Shown piece by piece: positions 11,881-24,150 of a DNA stretch of 64,000 bases (positions are counted from its first letter, which is position 1; each line of letters starts with the position of its first letter). The notes under the pieces were generated by a model that saw only the letters and a list, made by a program, of their open reading frames with translations, was not told the origin of the DNA and made no database searches. Source of the DNA: Mrakia gelida (lineage: Eukaryota > Basidiomycota > Tremellomycetes > Cystofilobasidiales > Mrakiaceae); NCBI GenBank assembly GCA_024345305.1, contig BRON01000013.1:1178001-1242000 (forward strand), given 5' to 3'. The translations under genes and the position numbers were made by a program.

Positions 11881-12366
11881 GGGGTCGTGGTGGTTGAGGG
11901 AGAAGGAAGGATGCGAGGTGGGAAGCGAGGGAGAGACGCCGCCGAAGCAGCCCAAGAGGATCGTCGAGCAGAAACCGAACGGACATGCGGCCACCAAAGA
12001 ACGAGAGGTTTCGGCAGACCTGTGTGGATTTGGAAGGCTCACTCGGACGCGCTCAGCCTTGGGGCGGGAGGATGTACGTAAGAAGGAGGTGAGGGGGAAA
12101 GGAAGGGAAACAGAGAGCGAGAAGAGAGACGCGCAGAAAAGAACACTAGAGCTCGTCAAGCTCTCGGTCGGTCCAACGAGAGGAAGAAGGTGGAGATTTA
12201 AAGCAACTATTTAATATAATCCGTCCGTTCCTCCATCGACTACTGTTAAGCGGAGGAATGCAAAACATCAACCCTCCTCAAAAACTCAAAAACCGAGAAC
12301 GACGCGTCGTCTCGCCGTCTCCCTCGCCCTCACCACTCCCCGTCCCTCAACCCACCCCCCACCCCC
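11881..12366. other. Intergenic: promoter of F-box-like gene and 3' flank of LRR gene
   Basis: About 485 bases. It holds the upstream region of the minus-strand gene at 11880 and the 3' flank of the minus-strand LRR gene. A copy of CGACGCGTCG lies at 12300-12309. An AT-rich stretch at 12195-12225 could serve 3' processing of the LRR gene or a promoter. No gene is supported. Confidence 0.4.
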
Positions 12367-15300
12367 TCAGCCCTTCTTCCCACCCTTCTTCCCTCCCTTC
12401 TTCTTCTTCACAACCCTCGTCACCCCAACACCCTCCCCGACCGTCACGCTCTCCACGCCTTCTCCTTCTCCCTCTCCTCCCACTTTTCCACCCTTCCCTC
12501 CAGCCCCAACTCCATCCCCACCACCCACCCCACCACCCACCCCCTCCCCACCACCCAAACTCGGTGGACTCGCCGTCACCTTCCCTCCTGCTTCCGCTCT
12601 CTCCCCAGCGCTCAGCACTCTCAACCAACTATCCCCCACCTCCATCCTCATCGCCTCGAGTTTCTTGCGGAACTCATCCCCCGACCCAGCTCCGTTCCCG
12701 TTCCCGCTGTTGTTCCCACTCCCACTTGGAGGAGAAGGCGGCGAGGGCTCGTACACCGAAGCGGAGACGCGTGCTCGACGGGCGGAAGAGCGAGCGTTGG
12801 TTGTGGAGGAGGGGGAGCGGAGGGAGGAGTGGTTGGGCGTTGTTGGAGTTGGGTCGTTCGAGTTCGAGGGTTTGGTTGGAGAGGTAGAGGAAGGGTCAGC
12901 GAGGAGGATCTCTTGAGCTTCGAGAGCGGCGGTGGTCTTGGTGCTGCTGACGAGTCGTTCGCTTGCTCCTCGTTGATGTCGCGCTCCTCCGTTAGCAGCA
13001 GGTTTGGGTCGGACGGAGACAGCTTCATCCTCGCTGAGACCGCTGAGATCCGTTCCTGTAGCGGTTCCACTGTCTTCTTCTTCGTCGAGGTTGACGATTC
13101 GACGGTGGCGGCGTTTGCGACGAGGGGTGGTGGTTGTTGAGGACGAAGGGGGTTGGTTGGGCGAGAGGGTTGTTCGAGGAGTTGGTGTGGGTGGGTGGTA
13201 GGACGAGGGTGGGGGTGGTTTCCGATTTGAAGAAGAAGGTGGTGAGGAGGAGGAAGTGGTGGCGTTGGAAGGGGAGAAGAGATCCGCTCCTCCTTCATCG
13301 ATCGACATCGTCGACGCGACGCGTCGTTCCCTCCCTGTCGTCCGACTCGGTTTCCTCGTGTGGTGATGAGGCGACCCTCCTCCTCCTCCAACTGGAACGA
13401 TCGGAGGACTACTGGGAGTCTCCATCTCCGCTCTCGAAGCTCTCCTGCTAGCCGCTCCTCCGTCCGTAGGGAAAGGGACCTTCATCCTTCTCCTCTCGGA
13501 CCAATTCACTCCCTCGCCATCGACCTTCGGAAACGCTGTCTCCTCCCTTCCTTCGCGGGCAAATCCCTCCCACAGGCGAACGCGCCAGTCCTCCTCCGTG
13601 GGAACGTTGGTGATGAAGGGGTTGGGGAGGACGTAGAGGTCGACGAGGATGGGGAGGGCGGTGAGTCGAGAGAGTTCGAGGGATTCGGAGATGGAGTTGT
13701 TGCGGAGGGAGAGACGTTGTAGGGAGGTGAGACCCGAGAGACCGTGGAGGTTGGAGAGACGATTGGAGTCGAGGTTGAGGACTTTGAGACCTGTCCGAGA
13801 GGGTGGTGGACGAGCGGTTCGAGAGGGAGTCGAGCCGTTTCGGTACGCTGAGGGAGGAGGAGCTGGAGAGGAGGATGAGGAGGAGGAAGAAGAGGGGAGG
13901 AGTTGATCTGCTCCTCGTAGCGAGTTGATCATGTTTCCTTCGAGGTTGAGAGCGAGGAGGTTGGGGAAGTGAATGAGGTTGGGAGGGAGGGTGAGGAGAA
14001 GGTTGTGCGAGAGGTCGAGGGAGACGAGGGAAGGGATGGGGAGCGGTGGAAGGGTGAGGAGGGAGAGCGAGGGAAGAGCGAGATGGGAGAGATGAGGGAA
14101 CTTGAGTTGTTGCTGATTCGAAGTCCCTGTTGCCGTGTCGACTGGTGGCGAGGGAAGGAGAGTCGCTGGCGGTGGTGGTTTCGAGGTGGGCACGCTGAGC
14201 TTCGACGCATCTCCTCCCTGCTCTTCCTCCTCCTCTTCGTCCTCTCCAACCCCGCCCATCACGGCACTCGCCGCACTCGGCTGTCGATTCCTCACCCCTC
14301 CAGGTCCACTCGGTCCAACCATCCTCTCCCTCCTCCTCTGCTCAACGACTCCCTCCTTCTCTCCAAACAAGACGGGGACCAACCACTCCCCCTCCTCGTC
14401 GTTCAGCGGAGAGTCCACGTTCCGAATCGTGAGCGATCGAAGGATATGCGAGGAGGGGATGATGAGAGCCGAAGGTGGTAAGGAAATGATCTCAAGGCTG
14501 ATCAAAGCAAATCAAAAGGAAAGAGGTGAGCTCGCGGCGGCCACAGCCGGAAGAGGAAGGGAGGCGACTCGTCGTCCAAAGAACTCACACCTGTAGATTC
14601 TTGAACACCTTGAGCGGCACGGCAGTATCGAGCGGCCCACTCCCAGCCATCTCCTCTATGATCTCGTCTGAGAGTCCAGCCGCGTGGATGACGATGGAAG
14701 GGAGTTTGGTGAAGGCCGAGTAGATGAGCTTGAGGTCCGAGTCTGGGCACGAGAGGAAGGAAGGTCAGTTTTGTGGGTCTCTCCTTGAGGTTGAGGGATT
14801 CGGATTATGTTTGGACCAGAAGAGAGCTCTCCTTCCACTCTATACTCTCGCAGAAGACTCAAAGTCGAGAACGAAAACCTTCTCCACCCCAACGCGAGCT
14901 CGTTCCTTCCTTCCCTCCGCCTACCCCCCCCCCCCCTTCTCTCTCGCTCCACCCCCAACCCATCTCCTTTGGACTCACCAGGATCCTTCACCCTCCCTCC
15001 CGTCCCCCACCACCCTCCCAAACTCAACCCACTAACCATACTCCCGGCCACACTCCTAAAACTCCCCGTCTCACTCCGTTCCCTCTCCCTCCTCTTGTTC
15101 AGCGCGACCTCCCCACTCTGTTCCACGAGACTCATCGCCCTCTGAACATCCCTTCCAAGGGGGACGTCCAGTTCTCCTACGTCCAGACCGAGAGCTTGGA
15201 AGCGCAGGAGGAGGTAGAAGAGGTTCTGAGGTGTTAAGCGGAGGGATAAGGGTTTGGGAGGGGAGGTTGAGAGGAGGGAAGGGGGGAGGAGGTACGAGGT

Positions 15301-15438
15301 GTAGGAGTACGAGGAAGAAGGGGCAGGAGTTCCTCTACGTGGTGGTTGAGGAAGGGGAGAGGAAGCGAGGCGAGTTGAGTTGGTTGAGATGTAAGTGGAG
15401 AGGGTGGAGATGTAGGTGTCTCCGGGGGTGAAGGACAT
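12367..15438 (-). CDS. Leucine-rich-repeat protein
   Basis: Protein of roughly 950 residues in three main exons. Exon 1 (ATG 15438) starts MSFTPGDTYISTLSTYI and holds a helical N-terminal domain with LTPQNLFYLLLRFQALG. Exon 2 codes LKLIYSAFTKLPSIVIHAAG and joins exon 3 at KNLQ-VLEIISLPPSALI. Exon 3 carries typical leucine-rich repeats (LSHLALPSLSLLTLPPLPI, SLVSLDLSHNLL, LLALNLEGNMINSL, LKVLNLDSNRLSNL, SLQRLSLRNNSI) and then a long Ser/Pro/Arg-rich disordered tail ending in a Gly-rich and Lys-rich segment. It resembles fungal LRR proteins of the SDS22/nischarin-like or Sog2-like type, which act as scaffolds. No kinase or GTPase domain is present. The LRR call is firm; the role is unknown. Confidence 0.85.
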
Positions 15439-16007
15439 CGTCGAGAGAGGGGGGAAGGGAGGAGGGAGAGCTGGCGAGGGTGAGGAGAGAGAGGGAGGGC
15501 CGTTTCCTCTTTGGCGAGGATGGTAGGGTTTCCGAGATCTAGACGAGGGTCGGTTGATGGAAAGAAGGAGCTAACGAGCTACGAGAAAGGAAAGGAAAGA
15601 AGGGAGAGAGGGTGAGAGAGTCGACGTTGCGGTTCAAACCATTGACCTCGAATCTCAGATCGATGAGGAGATGAGCGATTTGGTCGTCAGGGAGAGTCAA
15701 AAGCATAGTTCAAGCGAGACAGATCGACTCCTCGTATTCAAGAGTAAGGTAGTTAGATGGGAAGAAACGTCCAAGAAGCACAAACAAACATAGAGAGACG
15801 GAGGAGAGATGGAGGGTAGGACGCGAGCGAGAGGAGATGGAGATTGGAGAGGGGTCGTAAGATCGTCAAAACGAGAGAAAGGAAACAGAGTACAAAGGAG
15901 ATCTAGAGAACAAAGTATGGATGATGGAGTCGGTGTGGAGACGAGATGCTTTGAAACTCTTGTAGAGTCGTGAAGGAAGACGAGGAGATGGTGATGAGCT
16001 CGACGTC
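15439..16007. other. Intergenic: LRR gene promoter and 3' flank of Gly/Trp-rich gene
   Basis: About 570 bases without a supported gene. Both flanking genes are on the minus strand, so it holds the promoter of the LRR gene (ATG 15438) and the terminator side of the gene ending at 16008. It is purine-rich on the plus strand. An AT-richer stretch near 15760-15800 may help 3' processing. Confidence 0.4.
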
Positions 16008-17067
16008 TCAAACTCCCCACCCTCCATCGTCCCTCCCCTCCCTCTCCTGGGCCGTTTCCTCAACACCGGGTCGGAGAGACTCCACTTCGTGCTCTCGATT
16101 GGAAGCGACGGGGAGGGAGGTGTTGATCCACTGTTCAGACCCGGATCAAGACGCAAAGAGGACGGAAGAGTGAGCTTCGATCGAGGGGAGGGAGGAAAGA
16201 GTTCGAGCTCACCTTCCGTATACGAATCTCGAGCTCAGAAGGAGTGTTGTCCTCCCAGGGGTTCTCATTTGGGTGGAAGGAGGTCGTCGCGTGGGAGGCT
16301 GGGATGCGGCTGCGTTTCCATCAGGCGAAAGGAAAGGAAAGGGAAAGAGGGAAGAAGGTCAGCGAGCGAGAGCCAAGGAGGTGAGCTCGACTCCTGAGGC
16401 GAGAAGACAGGACGAGACTCACACATCTCCCCACCCTCCATCGTCTCCTGAAACGATATGGAGGGGTCCGTTGGAAGGTCTGTTTTGCGACCAAGCAAGA
16501 AGAGAAAGGAAAAGAAATCAGTTCTCAGCTCGACAAGCGACGGAAGGAAAGATGATCCAGAAAGAGTCGAGCTCACCTCTCCTCCCCCCATCCTCCTCCT
16601 CCCCATCCACCATCCTCCCTCTCCTCCCCTTCTTCCACCCCAGCCTTCCCGTCCACCACCCCCTCATCCAAATCCCATCCACTCCCAGTCCCTCCTCCTC
16701 CTCCTCCCCCTCCTCCAGTCCCAACCGTCGCTCTTCCACTCCCACTCTCCGCCCCTCCTCCTCCCAAGCCTCCTTGACCCCATCCTTGACGGCTGCTCGT
16801 AGTAGTAGCAACCGAGTTCCATCCTCCCCTTCCTCTTCCTCTCCCTCTTCCCCGTCCTGAGCCACGAGCAGAAGGAGCAGTGAGGTGTTGAGCCCAGGTG
16901 GGTGGACGAGGAGGGACGGATTGGTGCATGGCCGCGAGGAGTTTGTTTTGGACGGATTCGATTTGGGAGGGATTGGGCGCTGGGGAGGAGTGGGATTGGG
17001 AGTGAGGGTGAGGGTGAGAGGTGTGGGAGTGGTAGGACGGACGAGGGGGTGGGGTTGTGAGAGGCAT
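16008..17067 (-). CDS. Gly/Trp-rich RGG-like protein with DDGGWG motifs, unknown function
   Basis: I do not recognise the family. The first exon (ATG 17067) starts MPLTTPPPRPSY, holds QNKLLAAMHQSVPPRP, then an Arg/Gly run (GRGRGRGRGRGGWN) and long Gly tracts, and ends EDGGWGGGGWGEE. The next exons give SGDDGGWGDV, then NENPWEDNTPSELEIRIRKW, then a last exon ending GRDDGGWGV and TGA at 16008. Phases agree at all three junctions. The motif D-D/E-G-G-W-G thus recurs at three separate exon ends, beside a related NPWED. RG-rich tracts often bind RNA; that is inference here. The true start could lie upstream, because another ATG in a plausible exon is near 17230. Confidence 0.5.
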
Positions 17068-17745
17068 TGAGAGGGAGAGAGGGAGAGGGTGGTGGGTTGA
17101 GGGAGGATGATTTCGAGCTGAGCCGAGAAGGTTGGGTCGATCGCAGTAGGTTTTTTTGCGGGTTCTTGGGTTCGAAGGTTTGCGCTGTTTTGGAGAGAGG
17201 GAGCTGAGCTTCTTGCTTCGAATGGGTCATGGCAGGGAGGATAGCGATGGAGGAGCGAGGGGCGAGGGGGGAAGATGGATCAATTGAGCTCGACGCGTCG
17301 ACGACGAGTCCGAGTGACGAAACTGTTGACTTCCCGAGCCGGCTGATCAGCACGGAGCCAAAACCTATATCTGAGATGGTCGGCGTATTTGTGAGGATGA
17401 CGAGAGACGAAGGGGAAGGAAGTGAAGACTCGAAGAAGGGGGAAGAAGAACGCGTCGAGATAGCGTTCGAGGGACGGAGGTCGGTGTATTCACGAGATCG
17501 CGAGAGGTCTCTTTCTCCCTCTTCAGCAGGAAACTCGTCAAATCACTGGGAGTGGAGTTGACGGGCGCTCTTTTTGCCTCCCCAACGTCAGAACGGTAGA
17601 AGAGCGAAGGGGAAGGAAGGACGATGGTGAGCTCGAGAATCCATTTCATCCTCACTGACTCGCCTTGCCTTTTTCACCTCCAAACCACTTCCCTCTCGAA
17701 CCAAGCGTCCTTTGAGCCGCCCTCCCATCTCTACCAAAACACATC
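17068..17745. promoter_or_regulatory. Divergent intergenic region, Gly/Trp-rich gene / MFS transporter
   Basis: About 680 bases between a minus-strand gene and a plus-strand gene, so it should hold both promoters. CGACGCGTCG occurs at 17291-17300. A C/T-rich run leads into the MFS ATG at 17746. I find no supported gene here. Confidence 0.4.
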
Positions 17746-20700
17746 ATGATCCGCTTACCGCCTCAGGAGGATCCAAATCCTCTCGAACCCTTCGACCAGA
17801 CACGGAGGTCTCCGACGTCGAGCTCAACCTCTCCTCCTCTTCCCTCCTCCTGCCTCCCTTCGACCTACCCTTCACCGACGGCCACGATCGTTCTAGATCC
17901 ACCACGAAGCTCTCAGGATAGTCATGCCGATACCTTTGTGCTGGAGCACGATGTGGATCTGGGAGAGGCGATCGAAGGAGGAGAGGGGGGAGAGGAGAAG
18001 AAGAAGCGACGAGTTGAGCTCGAAGCCGTGGGCGGAGAGGGCGAGGGATGGGACTTCGAACAGGATCCGAGTTGTCCCTACAACTTCACCAAAGGTAAGT
18101 CATTCATCTTTGACAGTCGCGAGTCTATCAGGGAGAGGAAGACGCCTGTGGGCCTTACTAAAAGGAAAGGGAATGTGGGTTGCCAGAATCAAAGCTCGCA
18201 CCGACGACGTCGCTTTCGCAGTGCTCCCCGAACATGGTCTCTGACTTTCATGCCTTCTCTGCTCGCTCACCAGTTCGGAGATGGTCTTTGCTCTTCCTGA
18301 TCGCCACGACGGCTCTCGTTTCGTTCGTCGACGCCGATCTCGTTCGCCTCGCGTCGACTCTGCTCAAAAGTCGAGCCCGTCTGACATTTGCCTTTCTTCT
18401 TCACTCCCTCAGAACCCTGACGGCTTCGATGCCTGTCCCTTCTCTTTCGCCGATGGGACTCGAGTTAGGAGTGTCGAATCCGGAGCTTCTGACGACGAGC
18501 TTTTCGATCTTCATGCTGGGAGTCGGGGTGCGTCTCGCGTCGCCGACTCGTTCTTCTTTTGTTTTCGAGCGAAACTGACTTTGGTCATCCTCCCCCTCCA
18601 TCTCTACAGGCTGGCCCTTTCATCTTCTCCCCACTTTCTGAGATCTACGGTCGTCAGCCAATCTACACCTCAACAATGGTCGTTTTCACCTTCATGAACA
18701 TCGGATGCGCTTTGGCTCCAAAGTCAGTACTTCTTGTCTTTTGCAGCTCTTCAGACCTGGAGCAAAAACTGACTCTTGATTTTCTTTTCCGGCTCTACAG
18801 CTTTCCAGCGATCTTCATCCTCCGCTTCCTTTCCGGAGTCTTCTCGTCGACAGGTCCGTCGCGTCGCGTTTTGTCTCCCTCGATTTTGAGGAGCTCTCTT
18901 CTTCGAGCCATTCCTGATCAGACTCCCACCCAATCTCTGCAGGCCCAGGAGGAGTAGGTGTCGCCACCGTTGCCGATCTCTTTCCCGTTTCCGAACGAGG
19001 ACGAGCGCTTTCGCTTTGTGAGTTCGACCTCGCGCCCGTTCCTGCTTCGCTTGTCTTGAACATTCTTCCTTTTCAACCTCTCCACTTCCAGACGGACTCA
19101 CTCCGATGCTAGGACCGCCACTGGGCTCTCTCGTGGGGAGCTTCATCGACCCTGATCTCGGATGGAGATGGATCGTGAGTTTTTGCGACTTCAACGCGTC
19201 GTGATTCCACCCGCGTTGGCTCACCCCCCTTTCTGGCGTGTGTTCAGTATTGGATACTAGCGATACTCGCAGGAGCCAACACGGTTGCTCTCTTTTTTCT
19301 TCTCCAAGAAACGTATCACCCTGTTCGTTTCGAGCCTCTTCTTCGAGTCTCGCTTTTCCTTTCGTTTCTTCATTGCTCGTCTCGCTGACCCCTGATCATC
19401 CCCTTCTTCTCCCATCCAGGTTATTTCAACTCGTATACGGAACCCGACTCCCAGAACCTCCGTCTCCGACACCCTTCGACACGTTTGGTCGACTCGGGAA
19501 ACGGTCGCGTCGAAACTTTCCGTCGCTCTCAAACGACCACCGACGATGCTCTTCACGGATGGAGTACTCGCCGTCAGCTGCATCTACTACGCTTTCATCT
19601 ATGCCAACCTCTTCTTGTTTCTTGTCTCGGCAAGTCCTCGTTGACGCGCCTCTTCTGCCTCGTCACTTTTCGTTCGAGCTCACGTCCTCCGCTTCTTTTC
19701 CCTCCTCTCAGATCCCCATTCTCTACCGAGGAGACAAAGTTCGGCCACCGCTCTTCAACTACGGGTTCAGCGAGCAGATATCGGGTTTGGCCTACATCGG
19801 ATTGTGTGAGTTTACGACGCGTCGAGATCGAAGACCTTTGACTCAAGTTGACGACGCGCCTCTTTGTCTTGCGTCAGGCGTCGGCTTGTCCTCCGGAACC
19901 ATCACCACTGGATACTACGCCGATGGAATGTACAGCTGGATGAAAGCTCGCTACGGGGGAGGGGTGGGAAGACCTGAGTTTCGGTTGGCTTTAACTCAAG
20001 TGAGTCGATTTCGTTCCTCGTTCAACACCCATTCTGTTTCAGAGCATACCCTTTCTGATCTCTTTCGATAATCCCTCGTGTCTTCAAGATCGGAATGGTA
20101 CGTCTGGTTTCCTATCTCCCTCCTGGCTTGATTTTGGGAAAGACGAGGGGGCGTCGACGCGTCGTTCTCTTTGCCTCTTCCTCCCCCACTTTCTTCTCCA
20201 CTAACCTACCCAGCCTTTCTTCCCCCTTGCTCAGATCATCTTCCCTTGCGGTCTTCTGCTGTACGGTCTCTCAGCCCAATGTGAGCTTTCGTCTCCTGCC
20301 TTGACGCGTCGGAACGCATCCTCTGCTGACTCACCGTGTCGTTCTTTTTCCCATTCCCAGTCGAAGCGCACTGGATCGCACCTCAAATTGGGATGGCAAT
20401 GCTTGGATTCGGAGAGAACATGGCGTTCACCACGATTCAGGGTGAGCAACAGGTCGTCCCTCGCTTTCGGCTTTCGCGTCGAGTTGACACTCGCTGAAAC
20501 GACCTTTCATCCCCTTCAGGTTTCCTCGTCGACGAGTATCAACCCTACGGAGCCTCGGTCAGTAATTAGTTTACCCTTCTCCTCTTTTTCGTCTCCGCGT
20601 TGTCATATCTGACTTCTCTTCTCGCTCTTCACAGGCCGTCAGCGCTGCCGTCGCTTGTCGAAGTGTCGTCGCCTGCGTCCTTCCCATCTGCGGTCCTCTT

Positions 20701-20823
20701 ATGTTTTCATCACTGGGGTACGCTGGAACGGTCGGTTTGCTGGCTTGGCTTGGAGTCTCGGTGATCGGCGGACCAGTGGGGATGATCTGGTACAAGAGGA
20801 GGCAAAGGAGACGAGCAGCTTGA
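17746..20823 (+). CDS. MFS transporter, DHA1 family (drug/polyamine type)
   Basis: Twelve-helix proton antiporter of the fungal DHA1 family, expected at the plasma membrane. A long cytosolic N-terminus (about 110 residues, acidic, ending EQDPSCPYNFTK) precedes the first helix RRWSLLFLIATTALVSF. Later exons give GLELGVSNPELLTTSFSIF, then AGPFIFSPLSEIYGR (the conserved loop 2-3 block), ILRFLSGVF, GVGVATVADLF, YGLTPMLGPPLGSLVG, LFFLLQETY, and in the second half FTDGVLAVSCIYYAFIYANL, GLSSGTITTGYYADG, MLGFGENMAFTTIQGFLVDE and a last helix before MIWYKRRQRRRAA with TGA at 20821-20823. At least a dozen introns are present, two with CGACGCGTCG. The substrate cannot be read from sequence; DHA1 members export polyamines or drugs. 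It converges on the phosphate transporter. Confidence 0.85.
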
Positions 20824-21032
20824 GGGGCATCGACGCGTTCATCGCTTCTTTCCTTACGAGCATGCTCTGCAGTTCGTTAAAGGCTGATCCAATCGTCAAC
20901 GAGAGAAAGCAAGCAGAGAAAAGGCTAAAAGCACTCTAAGATAGGGAAAGATATGAAGACCGAAGGAGGGAAGAAAGTGTGAACAAACCAAATAAAAGAG
21001 ACGAGGAAACCGAAAAGACGAGCGAGGAAAAT

Positions 21033-24000
21033 CTACCAATGAGGAGAGTACAAGACGACAGCGGTCAAGCAACCAGCCATGGTACCCACGACGGGGACGG
21101 TGATGACCCATCCCAACAAGATCCATCCCAGACCTCGCCAGTTGAACGATTTGACTGGTGAGAGACAAAGGAAGAGCTGTCAGCTTCGCGTCTTTTCTCG
21201 AAGCGGTGTGGAGAGAAAGAGGGGGAGATGATGGACTCACTGTCTCCGTTGCAAAGAGCGACTCCGAGGGTAGCTCCGGTGATGCACCTGAGGGAAGAAG
21301 AAAGGAAAGGAGGAAGCGAGGTCAGAACCGATTCGCGACGCGTGCGAAGAACCGCGTGTGCAGGTCTGTTCTTCTTCCGCTGGGCAAGAGAGAGGATGCT
21401 CACATGGTAGTAGAGACAGGAAGAGCATATTGGCTTGCAAGGAGAACCGTGATGGCCGCACCAAGCTCCATGCTGAATCCTCGCGACGGGGAGTGGAGAG
21501 TGAGCCTGTTTCCGAGCACTCGCATGATGTTGTATCCGTAAGTGGCGAGACCGATGACCTAGGGGAGCATTGAGAGAAGGTGTAGGAGGTGGGAGAGATG
21601 AGAAAGAGTCAGCGAGGTGAAGAGCGAGAACGAGCGAAGAAGGCGACCTCGACGCTTCAAATGCGAAAAGAGAAAGGGAAACGAACGATGAAAGCTCCTC
21701 CGAAAGCGAGGATCCAAACGGGAGTCTCAGTAGTAGACTTGAGGGAAGTTCCGGATCGCCAGATCGAGTAGACTGGGTGAAGGAATTGGACGTCGATCAG
21801 CATGCGTCGTGCAAAGACAGGCGAAGAAGACGCGTCGCGAAGTCAAACGAAACTGGCGGAGCTGGGACTTACTGGCAGAGTAGGGACCGATAGCGTTCGA
21901 GACGTCGTTGGCTCCGTGCGCGAAAGAGGCGGTGCAAGCAGTGAGGACCTGGAGGAAGGAGTAGAGGTGCTCGGTCTCGTTGGGGTACTGGATGGCGGCT
22001 GGAAGAACGGAGGGTTTGAGATTCGGTAAGCGAGGCAAGGAACGAAGCAGCGATGGGAGGACGCGACTCACAAGCGTGCATCTTCTCGAGTCGAGTGAGC
22101 TCGGCCTTGGAAGTACCCTCCTGCTGAAGAGAGTGAACGTCGACTGCGAAAGGAGGAGAAGGTTGGGTGTCAGCGTCGTTCGTCAAGCGAGGAGATAGAG
22201 AGCGACGAAAGAGTCACCTGAAGTTCCGTAGGTGAGAAGACCAAGCACTCGGTATCGAAGGATGATCATGATGTTCTTCTTGGAGTACCAGTCCTCCTCG
22301 GGGTCGAGCTCTCGAGGGTCCTTCTTGGTCTCGACCTCCGCGAGAGGAACGGTGTGTCGAAGAGAAGTCGAGTCGGTGATTCCCTCGATGTCCTTCTCGT
22401 TCTCGGAAGAGTGGTTCTCGGCGGAAGCGGCTGAGGAGAAAGATCAACAAAGAATAAGGAGTCAGATGGGATTGCGAGAAGAGGCGAAAAGGTCAAAACG
22501 ACCCACCACTCGACGCGAAGACATCGTGAGATCCGTCGTCCTCGTTGTAGATCCGATAATCGGGAACGGCGGAAGACCCAGCGGCACCGAGCTGTCCAGC
22601 ATCGGTAGGAGCCTCCCTCTTCCAGAGGAGAGGACCGTAGAAGAAGTGGAACCACTTGATGGCTGTCGAAAGCGAAAGAAAGAGAAGAAACGACGATCAG
22701 ACGGGTGACGCGACTCGAGCAGCGAAAGAAGCGAAGGAACCGCACTGTAGTCCTTCTTGACGACCTTGGCGTAGACGTAGGGAAGCCAGAAGAGCATGGC
22801 GAGGGCAGTGACGACCGAAGCGGTTCCCAAGATGGCAGCGACGATGGTGGTCTGAGGAAGTTTGTCAAGTCCTAGAGAAGGCGAGCCCTTGTAGACGATC
22901 GACATGGTGAGGACCGAGGCGACGAGGAAGAAGTAGATGGGCGAAGTGTAGAGAGCCATCTTGACCGAGTTGTTTCGTCGGAGGACGACGTACTGGATTG
23001 GAAGACGAGAGGAGCAGGCGGTCAGTTTGGATCCGTCGCCGTTAGGTTTCTGGCTTCATCTCAACTAACCTTGGTGAACAAGAAGACGATGGAACCGAAG
23101 ACGGCGGAGATTCCGGGAGCGATGATGAAACTGCGAGAAGGAGGAGAAGGAAGGTCAGCTCGGATGGTCGGTCGACGCGTCGTCGAAGAACTTTCGTTTC
23201 AAAACGAATTGAGACTCACCCAGCGAAGATCGTTCCAAGACCCTTTCCTCCGTTCCATCCCCACTGAACGGAATCAACACCTCCGACCGCGACTCCAACT
23301 CCAGCGAGAGCAGAAACGATCGAGTACTGTTTTCGAGACCAAGACGAGACGGGAGGGTCAGCTCGAGTCTAAACGAAGAAGAGACAGGCGAGAGAGACGT
23401 ACGGTGGTAGAAACGGGCCAACTCTTGATAGAGCAGAACATGAGCCAGCAAGCAGAGCAGGAAAGAGCACCTTCGAAGGAAGAGGGAAACCAGGGAACGA
23501 AAGGTCAGTCGAGTTCTTCGAGTCGACGAGGACGAAGTGGCGTAGAGCTCACAGGTGAAAGCCAAAAGCTGAACTCCAGCGTTCCCCTCGAACGAGGCGA
23601 GGGAGATAATTCCGTTTTTGATGGTAGAGGCGACCTTGAAAGGAAAGAAAGACGAAGACGAAGAAGCGAAGAGTCAGACGGATGGTTTGACGGTGCCTCG
23701 CTTTTCGTCTGCCGGGATGATCAGAAGGGAATTGGATGCCTCGACTCACCTTAGCTCCGACGAGAACGGCTCCTAGGAATTCACCTGAGAAGAAGAGAGA
23801 AAGAGAAGACGTCGAAAGTCAGCATCGACGAGAGCGAAAGCCCCAACTCGACGCAAGACCCGATCGGCTCACAGAAACCAGCACAGATTGCTGCTTGCCT
23901 TAGGGTGAGCGACTTGGACGAAACACTGGTGGCGAAAGAGTTGGCCACGTCGTTGGCTCCTGAGGTCGGGAAGATCAGAGAAAGGTAGGGACGAGCAGGA

Positions 24001-24150
24001 GAGACGAGGCAAGAGGGACAAGAAACTGGGTCAGTCGAGTTTCCGGACACTTCGTCCGCTGCAGGGATGCTCACCGATGTTGTAGGCATCAAGCGCGGCA
24101 AAGATGGTTCCGAAGGCGAACAAGTAGTCCCACTGGTGGAGGATAGGCAT
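21033..24150 (-). CDS. pho89: Sodium/phosphate cotransporter, PiT family (PHO89-like)
   Basis: Plasma-membrane phosphate importer of the PiT/SLC20 family. The ATG at 24150 opens [17 protein letters not shown] and DAYNI, the usual PHO89 start. Exon 2 has the PiT signature [19 protein letters not shown]; the second repeat carries [12 protein letters not shown] at about 21880-21920. A hydrophilic central loop lies at about 22230-22690. The last exon ends [14 protein letters not shown] and SPHW before TAG at 21033-21035. Both inverted signature halves are present, as expected for a complete transporter. About twelve introns are visible; one carries CGACGCGTCG at 23173. The family is usually induced by phosphate starvation, but I see no clear CACGTG site in the upstream 935 bases. 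The 3' end lies 210 bases from the convergent MFS gene. Confidence 0.93.

Noticed and set aside
12258..12887. Long Pro/Ser-rich plus-strand frame of 209 codons
   Set aside because: It lies antisense to the Gly/Lys-rich and Ser-rich tail of the LRR gene; its composition is the mirror of that tail.
14925..14940. Homopolymer C run as a functional element
   Set aside because: It sits in an intron of the LRR gene; similar C runs occur at 33897 and are best read as simple low-complexity sequence.
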